Below, piece by piece: positions 1 through 10,973 of a stretch of DNA of 64,000 nt. The translations under genes were made by a program, and so were the position numbers. The stretch spans positions 2,108,001 through 2,172,000 of the forward strand of contig JANATG010000005.1 in the NCBI GenBank assembly GCA_029449235.1, read 5' to 3'. The notes below the pieces were generated by a model. The model was given only the letters and a program-made list of their open reading frames with translations, was not told where the DNA came from and ran no database searches. How positions within the stretch are numbered: the first letter of the stretch is position 1; each line of letters begins with the position of its first letter. The DNA is from Linnemannia schmuckeri (lineage: Eukaryota > Mortierellomycota > Mortierellomycetes > Mortierellales > Mortierellaceae).

Positions 1-1126
1 TTCATACCCAAAAGTTGAAGAATATCCTTTACAAGATTTCCAAGATTTCCAAGCTGGAGGTTCTCGGACTTTGGTGTTCCGATGCTCACTTTAGCGATAC
101 CGTGGACCTGGTGAAGATGGCTTTTCAAGGTCAGGCTACGTTGGAGTTCGTGCACCTCAGCAGCCCTCACTCCAAGGCGACTTTCGATCGAGCCTACTTT
201 GACGCCCAGGTCGGTACTCTTCCTCCTCCGCTCAACTCCCCTCGAAGCGCTGACATGAGAGTTTTGCATTGGTTTGGGTCATTGATTCATACTTTTGCCA
301 TTGACGACACTACCACAGAAGAGGAGGTTGTCTTTTTGCGGGACTGTGCTCAGCAATAAGGCAGCAAGCTCCGCAGATTCGATATTTTCATATTTCCCTC
401 GATCAGTCGGCTCACAAAGGCCAACGTCCTACAATTTGTCATCCTCGCTGTTAACGATCCCGCTACTGCCAATCGATCTTCCAAGAGAGCCGCCCCTCCG
501 AAAAGCAAGTCGACCGTTTGCCTGGTTGTACATCGACCAACTCCGAAGTCGCATGCTCGGTCGCATTCAAGACCTCTGAGGTCCTGACTTACAGATGAGC
601 GCGCTTCGTAGGTGCAGTCTTTCCTTACCTCGTCTCTCTGGTACTCAAGATCTCGGACACTTCAACCCCTTACCCCTATGGAATAGGCCAAGAAATCTCT
701 ACTCTCGAAACCTACGCTTCCCGTGGTACTGACCGCGTCCTTTGCAGCCCCAAGGCCCATGAACTCATCCGGATTGTTTCTCAAAGTCCACTCCTGTCAT
801 CCCTCAACTTGAGGTACACGTATCTCGACTCCAAGGACTGGGAAGCCGTTCTGGATGCTCTGGACTACCGACGACTGAAGTCATTGAACTTGAATTTCAC
901 CAATTTTTCAAACGCGCAGGCAACAATCTTGATGGATCGCCTAGAGGGGTCATCATCATCGTTGTCGTTGGCTGCTGTGGGTGAGATCCAGATGTGGTTC
1001 ATTCCGATGGGCCGTGTTGCGCGACACGCGTTCAAGGAGCGAGTGGAGGCTAGACTGCCCCAATTGCAGGGTGGAGATGCAGTGATAAAGTTCGGATTCC
1101 AATTCGCCCATCTAATCCGAACGTGA
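1..1126 (+). pseudogene. broken LRR-type (F-box/LRR family) gene, 3' part
   Basis: The frame is open from the left edge, so the 5' end lies outside the window. The reading runs in one frame to a TAA at 357-359, continues past it in the same frame with plausible coding sequence (…KLRRFDIFIF…) to about 586, then moves to another frame from about 599 to the TGA ending at 1126. The last segment has leucine-rich repeat character (SPLLSSLNLRY, RRLKSLNLNFTNF), as in the other F-box/LRR genes here. One in-frame stop plus one frame change argue for a decayed gene. A short unrecognised intron near 580-610 could explain the frame change but not the stop. Function unknown; the family usually supplies substrate adaptors for SCF ubiquitin ligases. 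Confidence 0.55.
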
Positions 1127-1434
1127 ATAAGAGATGTTTGTTATCTCTTTTTATGCTTATTCATGCGTTGTGTCCATTGCCACTGAATAGAGAGGAGGCT
1201 TGGGTGACGGATGAGTGACAACGCCCCCCCCCTATCTTTTTTTTTTTTTTTTTTTTTCTTTCGCTTTATGCGATTTCACAGCGAAAGAGGGTTAACAGCT
1301 CGGACATTTATCACCCTCTTTGCTTGCTTTTTCACTTTTACTCTCTTTTCTCCTCTTTCATACTTCACACATTAGTACTCGTAATCTGTACCCTCACTTA
1401 TCTCACTCCGTCTTTCTCTTTTTCCAAAAAAAAC
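1127..1434 (+). promoter_or_regulatory. intergenic / pirin upstream region with C and T homopolymers
   Basis: No gene is seen. The region holds a C-run of about 9-10 followed by a T-run of more than 20 near 1223-1258, then CT-rich sequence up to the pirin start. Pyrimidine tracts like this stand before most ATGs in the window and probably mark core promoters. Confidence 0.35.
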
Positions 1435-2316
1435 ATGTCCGCCCTTGTCAAAGGAAGCAGATCGATCACCAAGACGGTCCTCTCCAGGCCCAAAATGGAC
1501 GGTGTCGGCGCTCTTGTCTATCGCTCTATCGGCGACACCGAGCTCCGAAACCACGACCCCTTCCTCCTGCTCGACGAGTTCAATGTCGATAAGGACGGCG
1601 GATTCCCGGATCACCCTCACCGTGGCTTCGAGACCGTGACTTACATGCTCGAGGGTCAGTTCCAACACGAGGACTTTGCTGGCCACAAGGGCACCATCGG
1701 GCCTGGTGACCTGCAGTGGATGACGGCTGGCCGTGGTATTGTCCACACCGAGATGCCAGTGAAGACCCAAGCCCCCGCCCATGGACTCCAGCTCTGGATC
1801 AACTTGCCCAAAGAACACAAGATGTGCGAACCCCAGTACCAGGAACTCCTAGATGGTCAAGTCCCCCGAGCGAACCCGCAGGACGGTGTGGTCATCAAGG
1901 TCATTGCTGGAGAGTCCCATGGCGTGTCGAGCAAGGTGTACACGAGGACACCAACAATGTATCTGGATTTCAAGATGGCGTCCCACAAGACTGTCGAGCA
2001 GACGATCCCCTCGAGTTACAACGGGTTCATCTACGGACTGAAGGGTACTATCTTTGTGGGTGAGGAGGGTGTTGAGGGTAAGCCTCATCAGACACTTGTT
2101 CTTTCGGAGGATGAAACAGAGACGATTAAGATTTCAACCAAGGACGAGGAGGCGCACTTTGTGGTGATCGCGGGTCAGCCTTTGAAGGAGCCTCTTGTCC
2201 AGCGCGGCTTGTTTGTGATGAACACGCAAGATGAGATTGTTGAGGCCATGGTCGATTTCCAGCGAGGCCAGCACGGATTCGAGCGTGCCAGGGGTTGGCA
2301 CTCCACCATCGCGTAG
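1435..2316 (+). CDS. pirin-family cupin protein
   Basis: Single-exon gene of 293 aa. It belongs to the pirin family, bicupin Fe(II)-binding proteins described as nuclear transcription cofactors and, in some members, as quercetin 2,3-dioxygenases. The metal-site pattern is complete: His60 and His62 in HPHRGFE, then His104 and Glu106 in RGIVHTEMP. The C-terminal cupin half ends with the typical GQPLKEP…GLFVMNT segment. Length matches the family (about 290 aa). The ATG at 1435 was chosen because it follows a CT-rich leader and lies just before the conserved start; upstream in-frame codons encode only hydrophobic leader-like sequence. Substrate or partner in this fungus cannot be read from sequence. 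Confidence 0.93.
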   Translation: MSALVKGSRSITKTVLSRPKMDGVGALVYRSIGDTELRNHDPFLLLDEFNVDKDGGFPDHPHRGFETVTYMLEGQFQHEDFAGHKGTIGPGDLQWMTAGRGIVHTEMPVKTQAPAHGLQLWINLPKEHKMCEPQYQELLDGQVPRANPQDGVVIKVIAGESHGVSSKVYTRTPTMYLDFKMASHKTVEQTIPSSYNGFIYGLKGTIFVGEEGVEGKPHQTLVLSEDETETIKISTKDEEAHFVVIAGQPLKEPLVQRGLFVMNTQDEIVEAMVDFQRGQHGFERARGWHSTIA

Positions 2317-2726
2317 CTCATTTTTTGTTATTTGTATTCAATTCAATAAGAGCCTCTTGTTATTTCTATTTCTTTATGTTCTCCAATACTTTACAAACTA
2401 AGGCTGCACCACCTCCGCCCCACTGCAAGCTGGGTTCCGCCACCAATCATCGCAGAATGATGTGACTGCCGAGTCGTTGCTTCCGAACAAGCAATAGGTG
2501 ATCGCACAAAAAAGAAAAACACTTACCATGACGTTTTTGCGTTCTTCTTCTCAACTCTTCTTTACATCACTTTCACCTTTCGAAATCATCAACGCGGCTC
2601 CTTTCAGGCAACAACCAGTACCCTCAACCAGTGCCCTCAACCTACTCCAGTACAAGTGATCTCACACCATCATTCATCGCCACTGTTGCTCAACGCGACA
2701 CACATTCACACAAAGCTGACTGAACC
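2317..2726 (+). other. intergenic region pirin-TAZ1
   Basis: About 410 bases with no convincing ORF. The first part is the AT-rich pirin 3' flank (TTCAATAAGAG near 2342). The second part, from about 2530, is C- and CA-rich leader sequence before the tafazzin ATG. No RNA gene or repeat seen. Confidence 0.4.
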
Positions 2727-4727
2727 ATGGGCGGATTCTGGACTACACCACCCTCCGCCTCGTCCTCGACGACAACCGCCACGGACAACGTTCGCGACGA
2801 CGCGGACTCAGTCTCTGTCCAGCCAGCACCAGCACCCAAAAGAGCACTCTCTACACCTTTCCCTACACAATGGCCTGACAACGGCCCAGACAGCACAGAA
2901 GGAGCAAGACCTACGGCAGCAGGAGGAGTTGCCGCCACTCATGAGCACACACCCAGACTTGAGCCAAGTCCGCTACCCCATATCCCCTTCGTCCCCAACG
3001 CCGAAGACAACCCGGATCTGAAGTACTTCAGCCGGTTTAAGGCCGATCCTAGCAGTATCTTGCTGCAATACCCTCGATCGAGCGTGGATCATATCCACGA
3101 ATTTTATGAGATCTATAACCCTTCTGAGAAGGGACTCTGGAGCTTTGGAAGGTATATTGTCCCCTACCTCTTGATTGGGCGTTCCAGACTTTTAAGGAAA
3201 CAGGAAAGAGCAATTGTTTAATGAATACTTACGACCCTTGTTTCTATTTCCTTGTAATCATCTTTTTTTTGGGGGGGTCCCTTGTTCAATAGTAAAGCGG
3301 TGATGAGCGGGGTTGCAGCTGTGAGCAAGACCTTTATGACGTTCGGCGCCTACACAGGAGTGTACAACATGAACCCGTTCCTCAAGATCCTCTATGACAC
3401 TCACCGTACCCGGCCTCTCCTCACAGGTAAGGAAAACAAGGGAAACACACAAGATGCGATCAACAAGATGTGAAGTGTGGGACGAGGGTCCGTGGAACAG
3501 AGAAGGAAAACAAGTGCTCACTGGCTAACTATAAAACATTTTTTTGATTTTTTTTTGATGTTTAGTAACAAACCATGCCTCAACGTGAGTTTCAGCATTG
3601 GATCACAGACTGTCAACGTGGGATCACAGACTGTCAACGTGGGATCAGGAACTGGCTAGTGGCGCGTGGATAGTGAAAGGCTTTGTTTAGGACTAACAGG
3701 ATAAGCCTTTCTTGTTGTTGTTTTCCCCTCAATTGGAACATTAGTGCTGACGACCCGTTGCTATGGGGTGCTTTGCCATGGAGGGCCTACAACACACCTA
3801 CCAGGACCATTCGTTATGCGCTGGGCGCTCAGGAACTCTGCTATCCCAACGCGTAAGTTCTTGTTATGGAATCTTGAGGCATATTTCGATACTCAGACTC
3901 TGGATGCAAAGTACATGCCACTAAAGCTTCATGTTTTTTTTCGTTCGTACCATATAGACCTGTGGGACACTTTTTCCGTTTTGGGCAGATTGTGCCTATT
4001 ATTCGAGGAAACGGTATTTACCAACCTGCCATTGACAAATCAATCAATTTGCTTAGGAGTGGACGCTGGGTCCACATCTTCCCCGAGGGTAAAATCAATC
4101 AGACAGACAAGCTGATTCGACTCAAGTGGGGTGTTGGACGGATATTGATGGAATACGGTGGGCCTACGATTGCCGAGGGAGGCAAGCCTATGGACGAGGT
4201 CGAGATGCCAGTCGTGGTTCCAATCTATCACCTGGGGATGGAAGAGATCCTGCGGCTTTACCCCAATAACGATTCGCCAATCTTCCCTAAACTGGGTATG
4301 CCTCTGACGATTGTCTTTGGAGAGCCGATCGAGTTTGAATCGCTGATGCAGGAGTACAAGGAGGGCAAGGTTAGTGAGGTTGAGGCGCGCGTCAAGATGA
4401 CCGAGAGGGTTTTTGAGGCGCTTGAGGAGCTTAAGCTGGTCGCGTTGCGGTTACATAAGGAACAAGAGGCGCGTATTGAGCAGGATAGAATTACCAAGGG
4501 CAGATGGTGGTGGATCAAGCCCGTCGGATGGGGATGGTAAGCACTGACCTGCTGCGTTGATATCCTTTATATATATATATTTTTTGGATGTTTAGGAATG
4601 TATCCAAGGGTGGTTTTTACTTACTCTTTTTTGTGTTTCTTTTCCTGTTTTGCGTAGGTGGAATTCCCCAGAAGTAGAACTGTTCACCAGCCATAGAGAC
4701 ACTAAGGTCAAGATCGAGGAATTTTAG
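2727..4727 (+). CDS. TAZ1: tafazzin, cardiolipin-remodelling transacylase
   Basis: Six exons: 2727-3151, 3293-3426, 3566-3584, 3745-3852, 3958-4536, 4658-4727, all GT-AG, giving 444 aa. Tafazzin is a monolysocardiolipin transacylase of mitochondrial membranes. The PlsC core shows the catalytic NHx4D motif (NHASTAD) followed by DPLLWGALPWR, then FRFGQIVPIIRG, and motif III VHIFPEGKIN, all close to tafazzins and not to general LPA acyltransferases. The N-terminal ~100 residues are Ser/Thr/Pro-rich and not conserved. The third exon is only 19 nt and carries the catalytic NHAS; its junctions rebuild the motif exactly, which supports the model. The last exon encodes a polar tail ending IEEF. Confidence 0.92.
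3601..3655 (+). repeat. 21-bp tandem repeat in TAZ1 intron 3
   Basis: Two perfect copies of a 21-base unit beginning GATCACAGACTG (3601-3621, 3622-3642) and a partial third copy. They lie inside the intron that follows the 19-nt exon. Confidence 0.85.
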
Positions 4728-5429
4728 ACATCATAATATCACACATCAACTACAATCCCCAGCATGGAGACACATTTCATCTCTCTCTCCCTCCCTTCCC
4801 CGCAATCACCACAGCATCTTTTTTTTATTATTCATCATTGATAACAATTGCATCTGCATTCTTTACTCTATAAACTCTTACACTAACGAGGTCCTGGTTT
4901 TTGGTATTTGCCATTCCTTTCATTGATGGGATTCAGGGAGTACGATAGCACGAGGTTGTAAACTGAACGAAACCTTGGGTCGGATGAAATGCTGCTCGAA
5001 TCCCTCTACCAACTTGATGATATTGATAAGGGGGCTGATCTTGAGATAGGCAACGCGAAAAGTCGTCAGTTTCGGCTAGAAGGCCTTTTTTGTCCATCGC
5101 AATTCGTGTATTCTTCCTCTTTTGTAATGCCAACATTATCAATGGCATTTTCGGAGAGTCTAACGATAAAAGATGTCACAGTAGCGACAGCAACGATAGT
5201 AACGACGATCTTCGATTGTGACTTTTTGGTAGGACGAAGAAGTGAGGAGAAAGGAAGCTGTCTCAAAGTCGTCCCGTCTCCGCAAGGACTCCAATTCCTT
5301 GGCAAGGATCATTCTTGCAACAACTACAATCGATACCGTTCATCAAAGGGGACAAGGGCGCCTTGAGTAAATCATCAATAGTATTATGAGGCTAGTCCTT
5401 GTCGTCATCGACTTTGTGATGAGTGTTGT
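4728..5429. other. intergenic region without a supported gene
   Basis: The TAZ1 3' flank (4728-4930), then about 500 bases with short ORFs on both strands, none longer than about 125 codons and none recognised. The right part leads into the relict F-box segment at 5430-5600 and may be the eroded remainder of the same copy. Confidence 0.4.
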
Positions 5430-5600
5430 CTTGGTATCCTGTCGCAAATGGCTCCGTGATGTCTGCAACGAATTCGTCCCAGAATGCATCCTTGATAGTG
5501 ATATCGACTGGTCTACAACAGTGCTTTTGGAGCTTTCTGGATTTCACGGTTTGGACTCATTGACGAAGACGTGGGTGACTTGAAGAAGTGCGAAGCTATT
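5430..5600 (-). pseudogene. relict fragment of the adjacent F-box/LRR gene
   Basis: Read on the minus strand, this stretch matches the middle of the F-box/LRR gene at 5761-8253. One frame gives VFVNESKP, a stop, then NPESSKSTVVDQ, comparable to LWFNQDPRFPTQSIKTVDQ. The next frame gives KDAFWDEFVADIT, comparable to QEYLWNKFVAAIT. The two halves are in different frames and contain a stop, so the copy is dead. The shared stretch is also visible in DNA (GCAACGAATT…GTTCCACAA-type match near 5470 and 7600). It suggests an old tandem duplication of this gene. Confidence 0.55.
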
Positions 5601-5760
5601 TTTACAACTTCATTGCTGCTGGGTAAGAAATTCTTGATCACCTCGAAATTCTAAGCAGCAAACGCGTGGAGACCAAGTAACACTTATGCGAGCCTCATGT
5701 CTCTTATACCCTCTGTTGCTCTCAACTCAAAATACCAATTTCAATTTTTTATTTTGTCTG

Positions 5761-8253
5761 TCAAGCTACGAAAGAAAATAGCGGCTGAAAGCGGAAATCA
5801 ACACCAGGTCGGAACCACTCGAACGCCTCGGCAATCTTGCCGGCATCGGTACTGGGCAATTTCTTTTGATAGTAAATGTGAAAGACGTTCAGGACCGGCC
5901 AGAATGTATCGTTCTTCCATCTCTCTTCTTCTTTCTCCTTCTCTCTTAATTTCTCCTCTTCCGCCTCTTCCTCGTCATCATCAACTTTGTCGGCATCGCC
6001 GGTGGCGGTCATCTTCGGGACGGATTTTTTGCTGCTCTTCGTCCTTTTCCTCTTCTTGTTCCTGGTAGCAAAGAAAGAGACTGTCTGGAAATCTCCTTTT
6101 CTCTGCATGAACTTCAGGTCTTTGGGGACGACAGTCCCGGGCACGTCCACTGCGCGCAAGGTGCATTCCTCCAGACATCGTAATGAACCCAGGGCAAGTA
6201 GCTCGTTGGGATATCGCAGAGGCTGTCCAAGCTGAAGTTCGACACCAGATGAAGCAGCAACAGCAGCAGCGGCGGCAGCGGCGGCAGTGGCGCCGGCGCG
6301 GGTGTTGGCGAAAATCATACGCTGCCCGACCTTGAGCGTCGGGATTTGGAGGTTGAAGATGACCAGGTTGCGGAATAGCCCATGTCGAGAGATGTAATCT
6401 GTAAAGTCGACCACGGTACTATCGAAGCTGAGGTTCAGCTCCAATGTCCTGAGGCCGTAGACTTGCCAAGTGACTGGGATTGAGGGGTCGACGATAGGAG
6501 TGTCGGTCACAGGAGGTGCATAGTATCGTCTGCCAGTCCGGGCCTGCTGTCGTGCCCGTCGCTGCTCTTTGCGCTCGCGCCGCTTCACGTCTCCGACGGT
6601 GGTAAATGGCTGCTTTGGCTTGACGGGTGCCGGTGGCTGCCAAAGACACTTGGTACTAAACTGCACCTCGGATCCGAGCAGATGCAAGAGTCTGGGAGCC
6701 ATACAGAGGATCTTGTTCAGCACTATGGAGGACCGATCGTGCCACGTATTTGTCTGAACCTGCAGGACCGTCATCCTCGACAGAAGGTCCCGGATGACCA
6801 AGGCGTCTAGTATGGTCTCTGAGTAATTATGAAAGGCCATGGAATGCATCTTTTGCTCCGGAAAACTCTGGGCAACCATCTTGAGGTGGTTTTCGCTCGT
6901 GTCGCACTCGGACCGATGGAAACTGTACCACTCCAACTGGGGACAATGCTTGACCACCAGATCAATCAGTCGCTGGCGGGCATTGTTCTCCTCTGCTTCT
7001 GCTATCGCGGTCCATTCCTCAGTTCCATCGTCCGGAGGGCTCATCTCAATTTGGAGGTTCTTGACGTTGAAAACACGGAGATCTGGACATGTGACGATCA
7101 AGCGTTCGAGAATCCTCCGATCCACGCAGACATAGTTGAGACAAAACTGCTCCAGTCGATACTCATCGGTGAATATATTGGATACATCGTAAAGAGGAGC
7201 CGGTCCAACAATAGCGTCCCAGTCGTCGCCGTGGGACAGTTCCGTAAAGGTGCCGGATTGCATAGTAATAGTCAAAGATTTGAGGGCCGGAAAATCTGCC
7301 AGAAGGGTGAAGAGAGGGATGGGGGAATCTCTTCTTGGCGCCGTGATTGTTAATGATTGAATAAATTGAAGGTGGCCGCGGAAGACAGACACATGGTCAA
7401 CATAAGACATGAACCGCCCTCGTAGCTCCAGATGGCGAATTTTGTGAAGGAGATAAGGAGAAACTGTTGAATTGGAGTTGCTGTCGTTGTTGTTATTGTC
7501 GTCGTCGCTGTTGTCGCTGCTGCTGCTGTTGTTGTTGTTGCTGTCGTTGTTGGCATCATCTTGAGCGTCTTGGTTGCTTGGGGTCGATCCCGTGATGGCC
7601 GCAACGAATTTGTTCCACAAGTACTCTTGATCGACGGTTTTAATACTCTGAGTGGGGAATCGGGGATCCTGGTTGAACCACAATTTAAGGATGTTGATTC
7701 TTGGCCATTGTTCAAAGAGAATCTCATATGCACCCTCGATAGGCTTCCAGATCCCGATATGATGAACGAAGCGCTCGGAGATCTTGTACCACGCTCTACA
7801 GACTCGATTGACAGATCGGAGTGTTATTTGACTAAGGTGGCCGCAGACGAGCTCTAGGACCTCGTTTGGTATTTCGGGTAACTCGGGCGCATCGAGCAGG
7901 GGTTGAATGACTTTGGTCTCGATGGGTCGCTTTTTACGGATCACGATGGGTTTAAAGGGCCAGTTGCTGCTCAGGGTTGACTTGATCTTCTGAGAAGATA
8001 CAGGAATGAAACGGACGTCATGCCATTCGTAGTCGTCGTCGTCGTCGTCGCTATCGTCAAATCCATCCTCGGACTCGTAGTCGTCATAGTCGTGGGAGTC
8101 GTAGACGCAGTCGCCATATATCTCCGAGTCGCGGTTGTAGATTTGTTGATAATCATCCTGTGCTGACTGGGTGTTGAGGATGTCCATTTGGTCATTGTAA
8201 AGACCATCGTAAGGAGCAAAGGAAGAAGAAGAGGGTGATATGAAGGAAAGCAT
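5761..8253 (-). CDS. F-box / leucine-rich repeat protein
   Basis: Uninterrupted ORF of 830 aa from the ATG at 8253; upstream in-frame codons lack an ATG. Residues ~40-80 are very acidic (Asp runs). An F-box lies at ~126-165 (LPEIPNEVLELVCGHL…VCRAWY), followed by an RNI-like LRR region. An Asn/Ser/Asp low-complexity insert (~230-270), an Ala tract and a Lys/Arg patch followed by Glu runs near the C-terminus interrupt it. F-box proteins bind Skp1 and recruit substrates to SCF ubiquitin ligases, so substrate-adaptor function is inferred. A relict copy lies just downstream at 5430-5600. No orthologue recognised. Confidence 0.85.
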   Translation of the reverse strand: MLSFISPSSSSFAPYDGLYNDQMDILNTQSAQDDYQQIYNRDSEIYGDCVYDSHDYDDYESEDGFDDSDDDDDDYEWHDVRFIPVSSQKIKSTLSSNWPFKPIVIRKKRPIETKVIQPLLDAPELPEIPNEVLELVCGHLSQITLRSVNRVCRAWYKISERFVHHIGIWKPIEGAYEILFEQWPRINILKLWFNQDPRFPTQSIKTVDQEYLWNKFVAAITGSTPSNQDAQDDANNDSNNNNSSSSDNSDDDNNNNDSNSNSTVSPYLLHKIRHLELRGRFMSYVDHVSVFRGHLQFIQSLTITAPRRDSPIPLFTLLADFPALKSLTITMQSGTFTELSHGDDWDAIVGPAPLYDVSNIFTDEYRLEQFCLNYVCVDRRILERLIVTCPDLRVFNVKNLQIEMSPPDDGTEEWTAIAEAEENNARQRLIDLVVKHCPQLEWYSFHRSECDTSENHLKMVAQSFPEQKMHSMAFHNYSETILDALVIRDLLSRMTVLQVQTNTWHDRSSIVLNKILCMAPRLLHLLGSEVQFSTKCLWQPPAPVKPKQPFTTVGDVKRRERKEQRRARQQARTGRRYYAPPVTDTPIVDPSIPVTWQVYGLRTLELNLSFDSTVVDFTDYISRHGLFRNLVIFNLQIPTLKVGQRMIFANTRAGATAAAAAAAAVAASSGVELQLGQPLRYPNELLALGSLRCLEECTLRAVDVPGTVVPKDLKFMQRKGDFQTVSFFATRNKKRKRTKSSKKSVPKMTATGDADKVDDDEEEAEEEKLREKEKEEERWKNDTFWPVLNVFHIYYQKKLPSTDAGKIAEAFEWFRPGVDFRFQPLFSFVA

Positions 8254-8583
8254 TAGAGATGTAGTGGGTTTGGTGTGAGCGGGGGGAAGATGGAGAAAAG
8301 GAATGGTCGTAAAGAGGAGTAAAGAACTGGAAGGCAAGGAAAGGATATGGAACAGGCGGTCAATGGGTTCAATTGCATCTTTAAATAACTTAAATTGACT
8401 TTGCGCCGCAGACTGCGCCCGTCACGTGGTAAATTCCCGCTTAAAAAAAAGGAGGCCATACATGCATGCTGCGGCCATGACATCTCCTTGTCAAAACAAA
8501 TACTTATGACCGCAGTCGTGAAGCAGTGTTCTTTTGAACTTATTTTATTTGCAATAAAAGAAAAAAAAAAAAGAGCGAGATGT

Positions 8584-10973
8584 TTACATTTCATTTCCGG
8601 CTCTTTCGTTGGGTCGCGACATACCGCCATGCTTAGTCTTCTGCTGCTGTTCCAATTTAGGGCAGTCCGCCACACGATGTCCCAAACCACCACAATAAGC
8701 ACATCCACCGGCAACACCCATATCCTTGTATTTCTCTGTCGGATCCTCCAGTGCCTCGAGAACGGGCGGGACACGTTGCTTGGCCTCCTTGAGCAAGTGT
8801 TTCAGATCCAACAGGATTTGTTCCGACGAGTTCATGTTAATGAATGTGGTGGCGATACCCGTCTTTCCTGAACGACCCGTACGACCGATTCTGTGGACAT
8901 AGTCCTCAATTTCTTTGGGCATGTCGAACAGGATGACGTGGTGGATCTCAGCAAAATCGAGACCCTTGGAAGCAACGTCTGTGGCGACCAGAACGTCCTT
9001 TTGATATGTCTTGAATGCATTGATCGCGTACTCACGCTCTTCCTGGGCTAATTAGACGAAGACAAACAAAAATCGCGGGTAAGTAATTTACATCAGTAAG
9101 TTATCTCGCATAAACAGCAAAGCTATGTCCCATTCTTCTTGTTATAAACAATAAAACGCAAATACTTACTCTTGGATCCGTGGATGGAGACAGTCTCGAC
9201 ACCCTTGAGAAGCAGGTACTCCTGAATATCATCGACATCATTTTTATTCTCGGCGAAAATCAACACAGGAGGCGGCGTCTTTTGGAGACACTCAAGCAAA
9301 TAGACAATCTTGGCCTCCTGTTTCACATACTCAACCTCCTGGATGACATCCAAATTGGCCGCACCAGCACGACCAACATTGACGGTGACAGGCTGGACCA
9401 ACGCTGAGCGAGCGAAATCCTGAATTTTCTTGGGCATGGTCGCAGAGTACAAAATCGTCTGACGCTGGTACTTGAAGTAGGAGAGGATCGTCCGGACTTC
9501 TTCCTCGAATCCCATGTCCAGCATGCGATCGGCCTCGTCCATGCACATGTATGTGCACAGGTTTAGGTTAAATGCCTTCTTTGCCAACATATCTTGAAGA
9601 CGTCCTGGTGTCGCAACCACAATATGGAAAATACCACTATTCGCTCACAAAAGTAGAACATATTAGCATTCATTTACTAAAACTAAAATAAAACAGATTG
9701 ATTCGTATCATGTAGTTGAAGATTGTAAATTGCCAAGTGGCACTTACGATTTGAAGACGGCGGCCTGTTCCTGCATGTTGATACCTCCCATACAAAGCAG
9801 ACAGTTGAGCTTTGCATATCCTCCCTGGTGCAGCAAGTCTGAAATTCCAACAAATCCTTCATACGTTTGTCTTGCCAACTCACGCTATATCACAACAACA
9901 AAAATAACATTTGGTTAATATCAACTCAATTATAACAAGGTTGTCTTCCAAGCGAATACTCAAACAAACACCGATAGCTTACCGATGGACAGACGATCAT
10001 GCCGATGGGACCCTCACCCTTCAACAGGGGCATCTTTGTCTCCTCCTCAAGCGCGCGCATTACCAGGGGTAACGTGAACGACAGCGTTTTTCCCGATCCT
10101 GTGAATGCAATACCGATCATGTCTCGTCCAGAAAAGGCTACCGGCAATCCTTGCATCTGAATAGGTGTAGGCATCTTGATTCCCTTGTTCTTGAGATAGT
10201 CCATTACTGGCTTAGGCAACTTCATATCCCTGAAGTTCTTTATCGCTGGTGGGATATTCTCGCCCTCAACGTCGATATGGTATTTCTGTCGAATCGCCGA
10301 TATCTGGTCCTCGGACATTTCCCGAATATGCCGTGGTGGAGTCCATGTGGTCTTCATTGACTCCTTGTAGACAATACCCTTGGAGATCTCCTCTGCAGAT
10401 GCTAATTGTCGACGCTCGGCGACTGCGGCCATGATCTTATTCTCTTCCTCGATCGCCTTTTGGACGTCCGTCTTTTGTTCGTCCGCCGCAACCTGTGCCT
10501 TCCTGATGTCAACCGACTGCTCGATCAAACTAATACCGGCCATAGGCCCAACCGTCGCAACTGCATCATCCTCGTCCTCGGACTCATCGTTACTTCCGTT
10601 ATTGTTATTCCTGTCTCCACCACCGGCCTCATTTCTTGCTGTGCGGTTGCCGCCGTCGTTGTTGTTGTACTGGTTCGCGGATCCAAAGTCGAGTCCTCCT
10701 TTCCTGGAGACCAGTTTTGAAAACTTCTCGGCTCTCCGCTTGGCTAGGGGGACGTATGGGACGTAGTCTTCGCCTACATCCATGTCATCATCGTTGAGGG
10801 CTTCGCTGTCCTATAGTGCATAAAATAAAAGGCGTTAGTGGTTGAATTGATCTCTTATATAAAGAGACGCGCATTCTCCAAAGACGATGTATTTTGTTGT
10901 TCATTGTGTTGCAATAGTGGGAGTAATAGCTTACCCTCTTGGTAGCTCTATCCCGAGTGCGTTGTGTTGCCAT
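8584..10973 (-). CDS. DDX41: DEAD-box RNA helicase, DDX41 (Abstrakt) type
   Basis: Five exons on the minus strand: 10935-10973, 9983-10810, 9748-9884, 9170-9636, 8584-9047; all phases agree, 644 aa. DDX41/Abstrakt is a spliceosome-associated RNA helicase. Family-specific features are the N-terminal DYVPYVPLAKRR, the TTWTPPRHIREMSE and KYHIDVEGENIPP segments, motif I AFTGSGKT, DEAD box (MDEADRM), SAT (YSATMPKK), motif VI HRIGRTGR, and a C-terminal CCHC zinc knuckle (CAYCGGLGHRVADC), which distinguishes DDX41 from other DEAD proteins. Length is close to the human protein (622 aa). The first coding exon is 39 nt (MATQRTRDRATKR). An Asn/Gly-rich stretch lies after the N-terminus. Confidence 0.93.

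Noticed and set aside
1372..1818. 148-codon minus-strand ORF over pirin
   Set aside because: Antisense shadow of a well-supported pirin gene; no family features.
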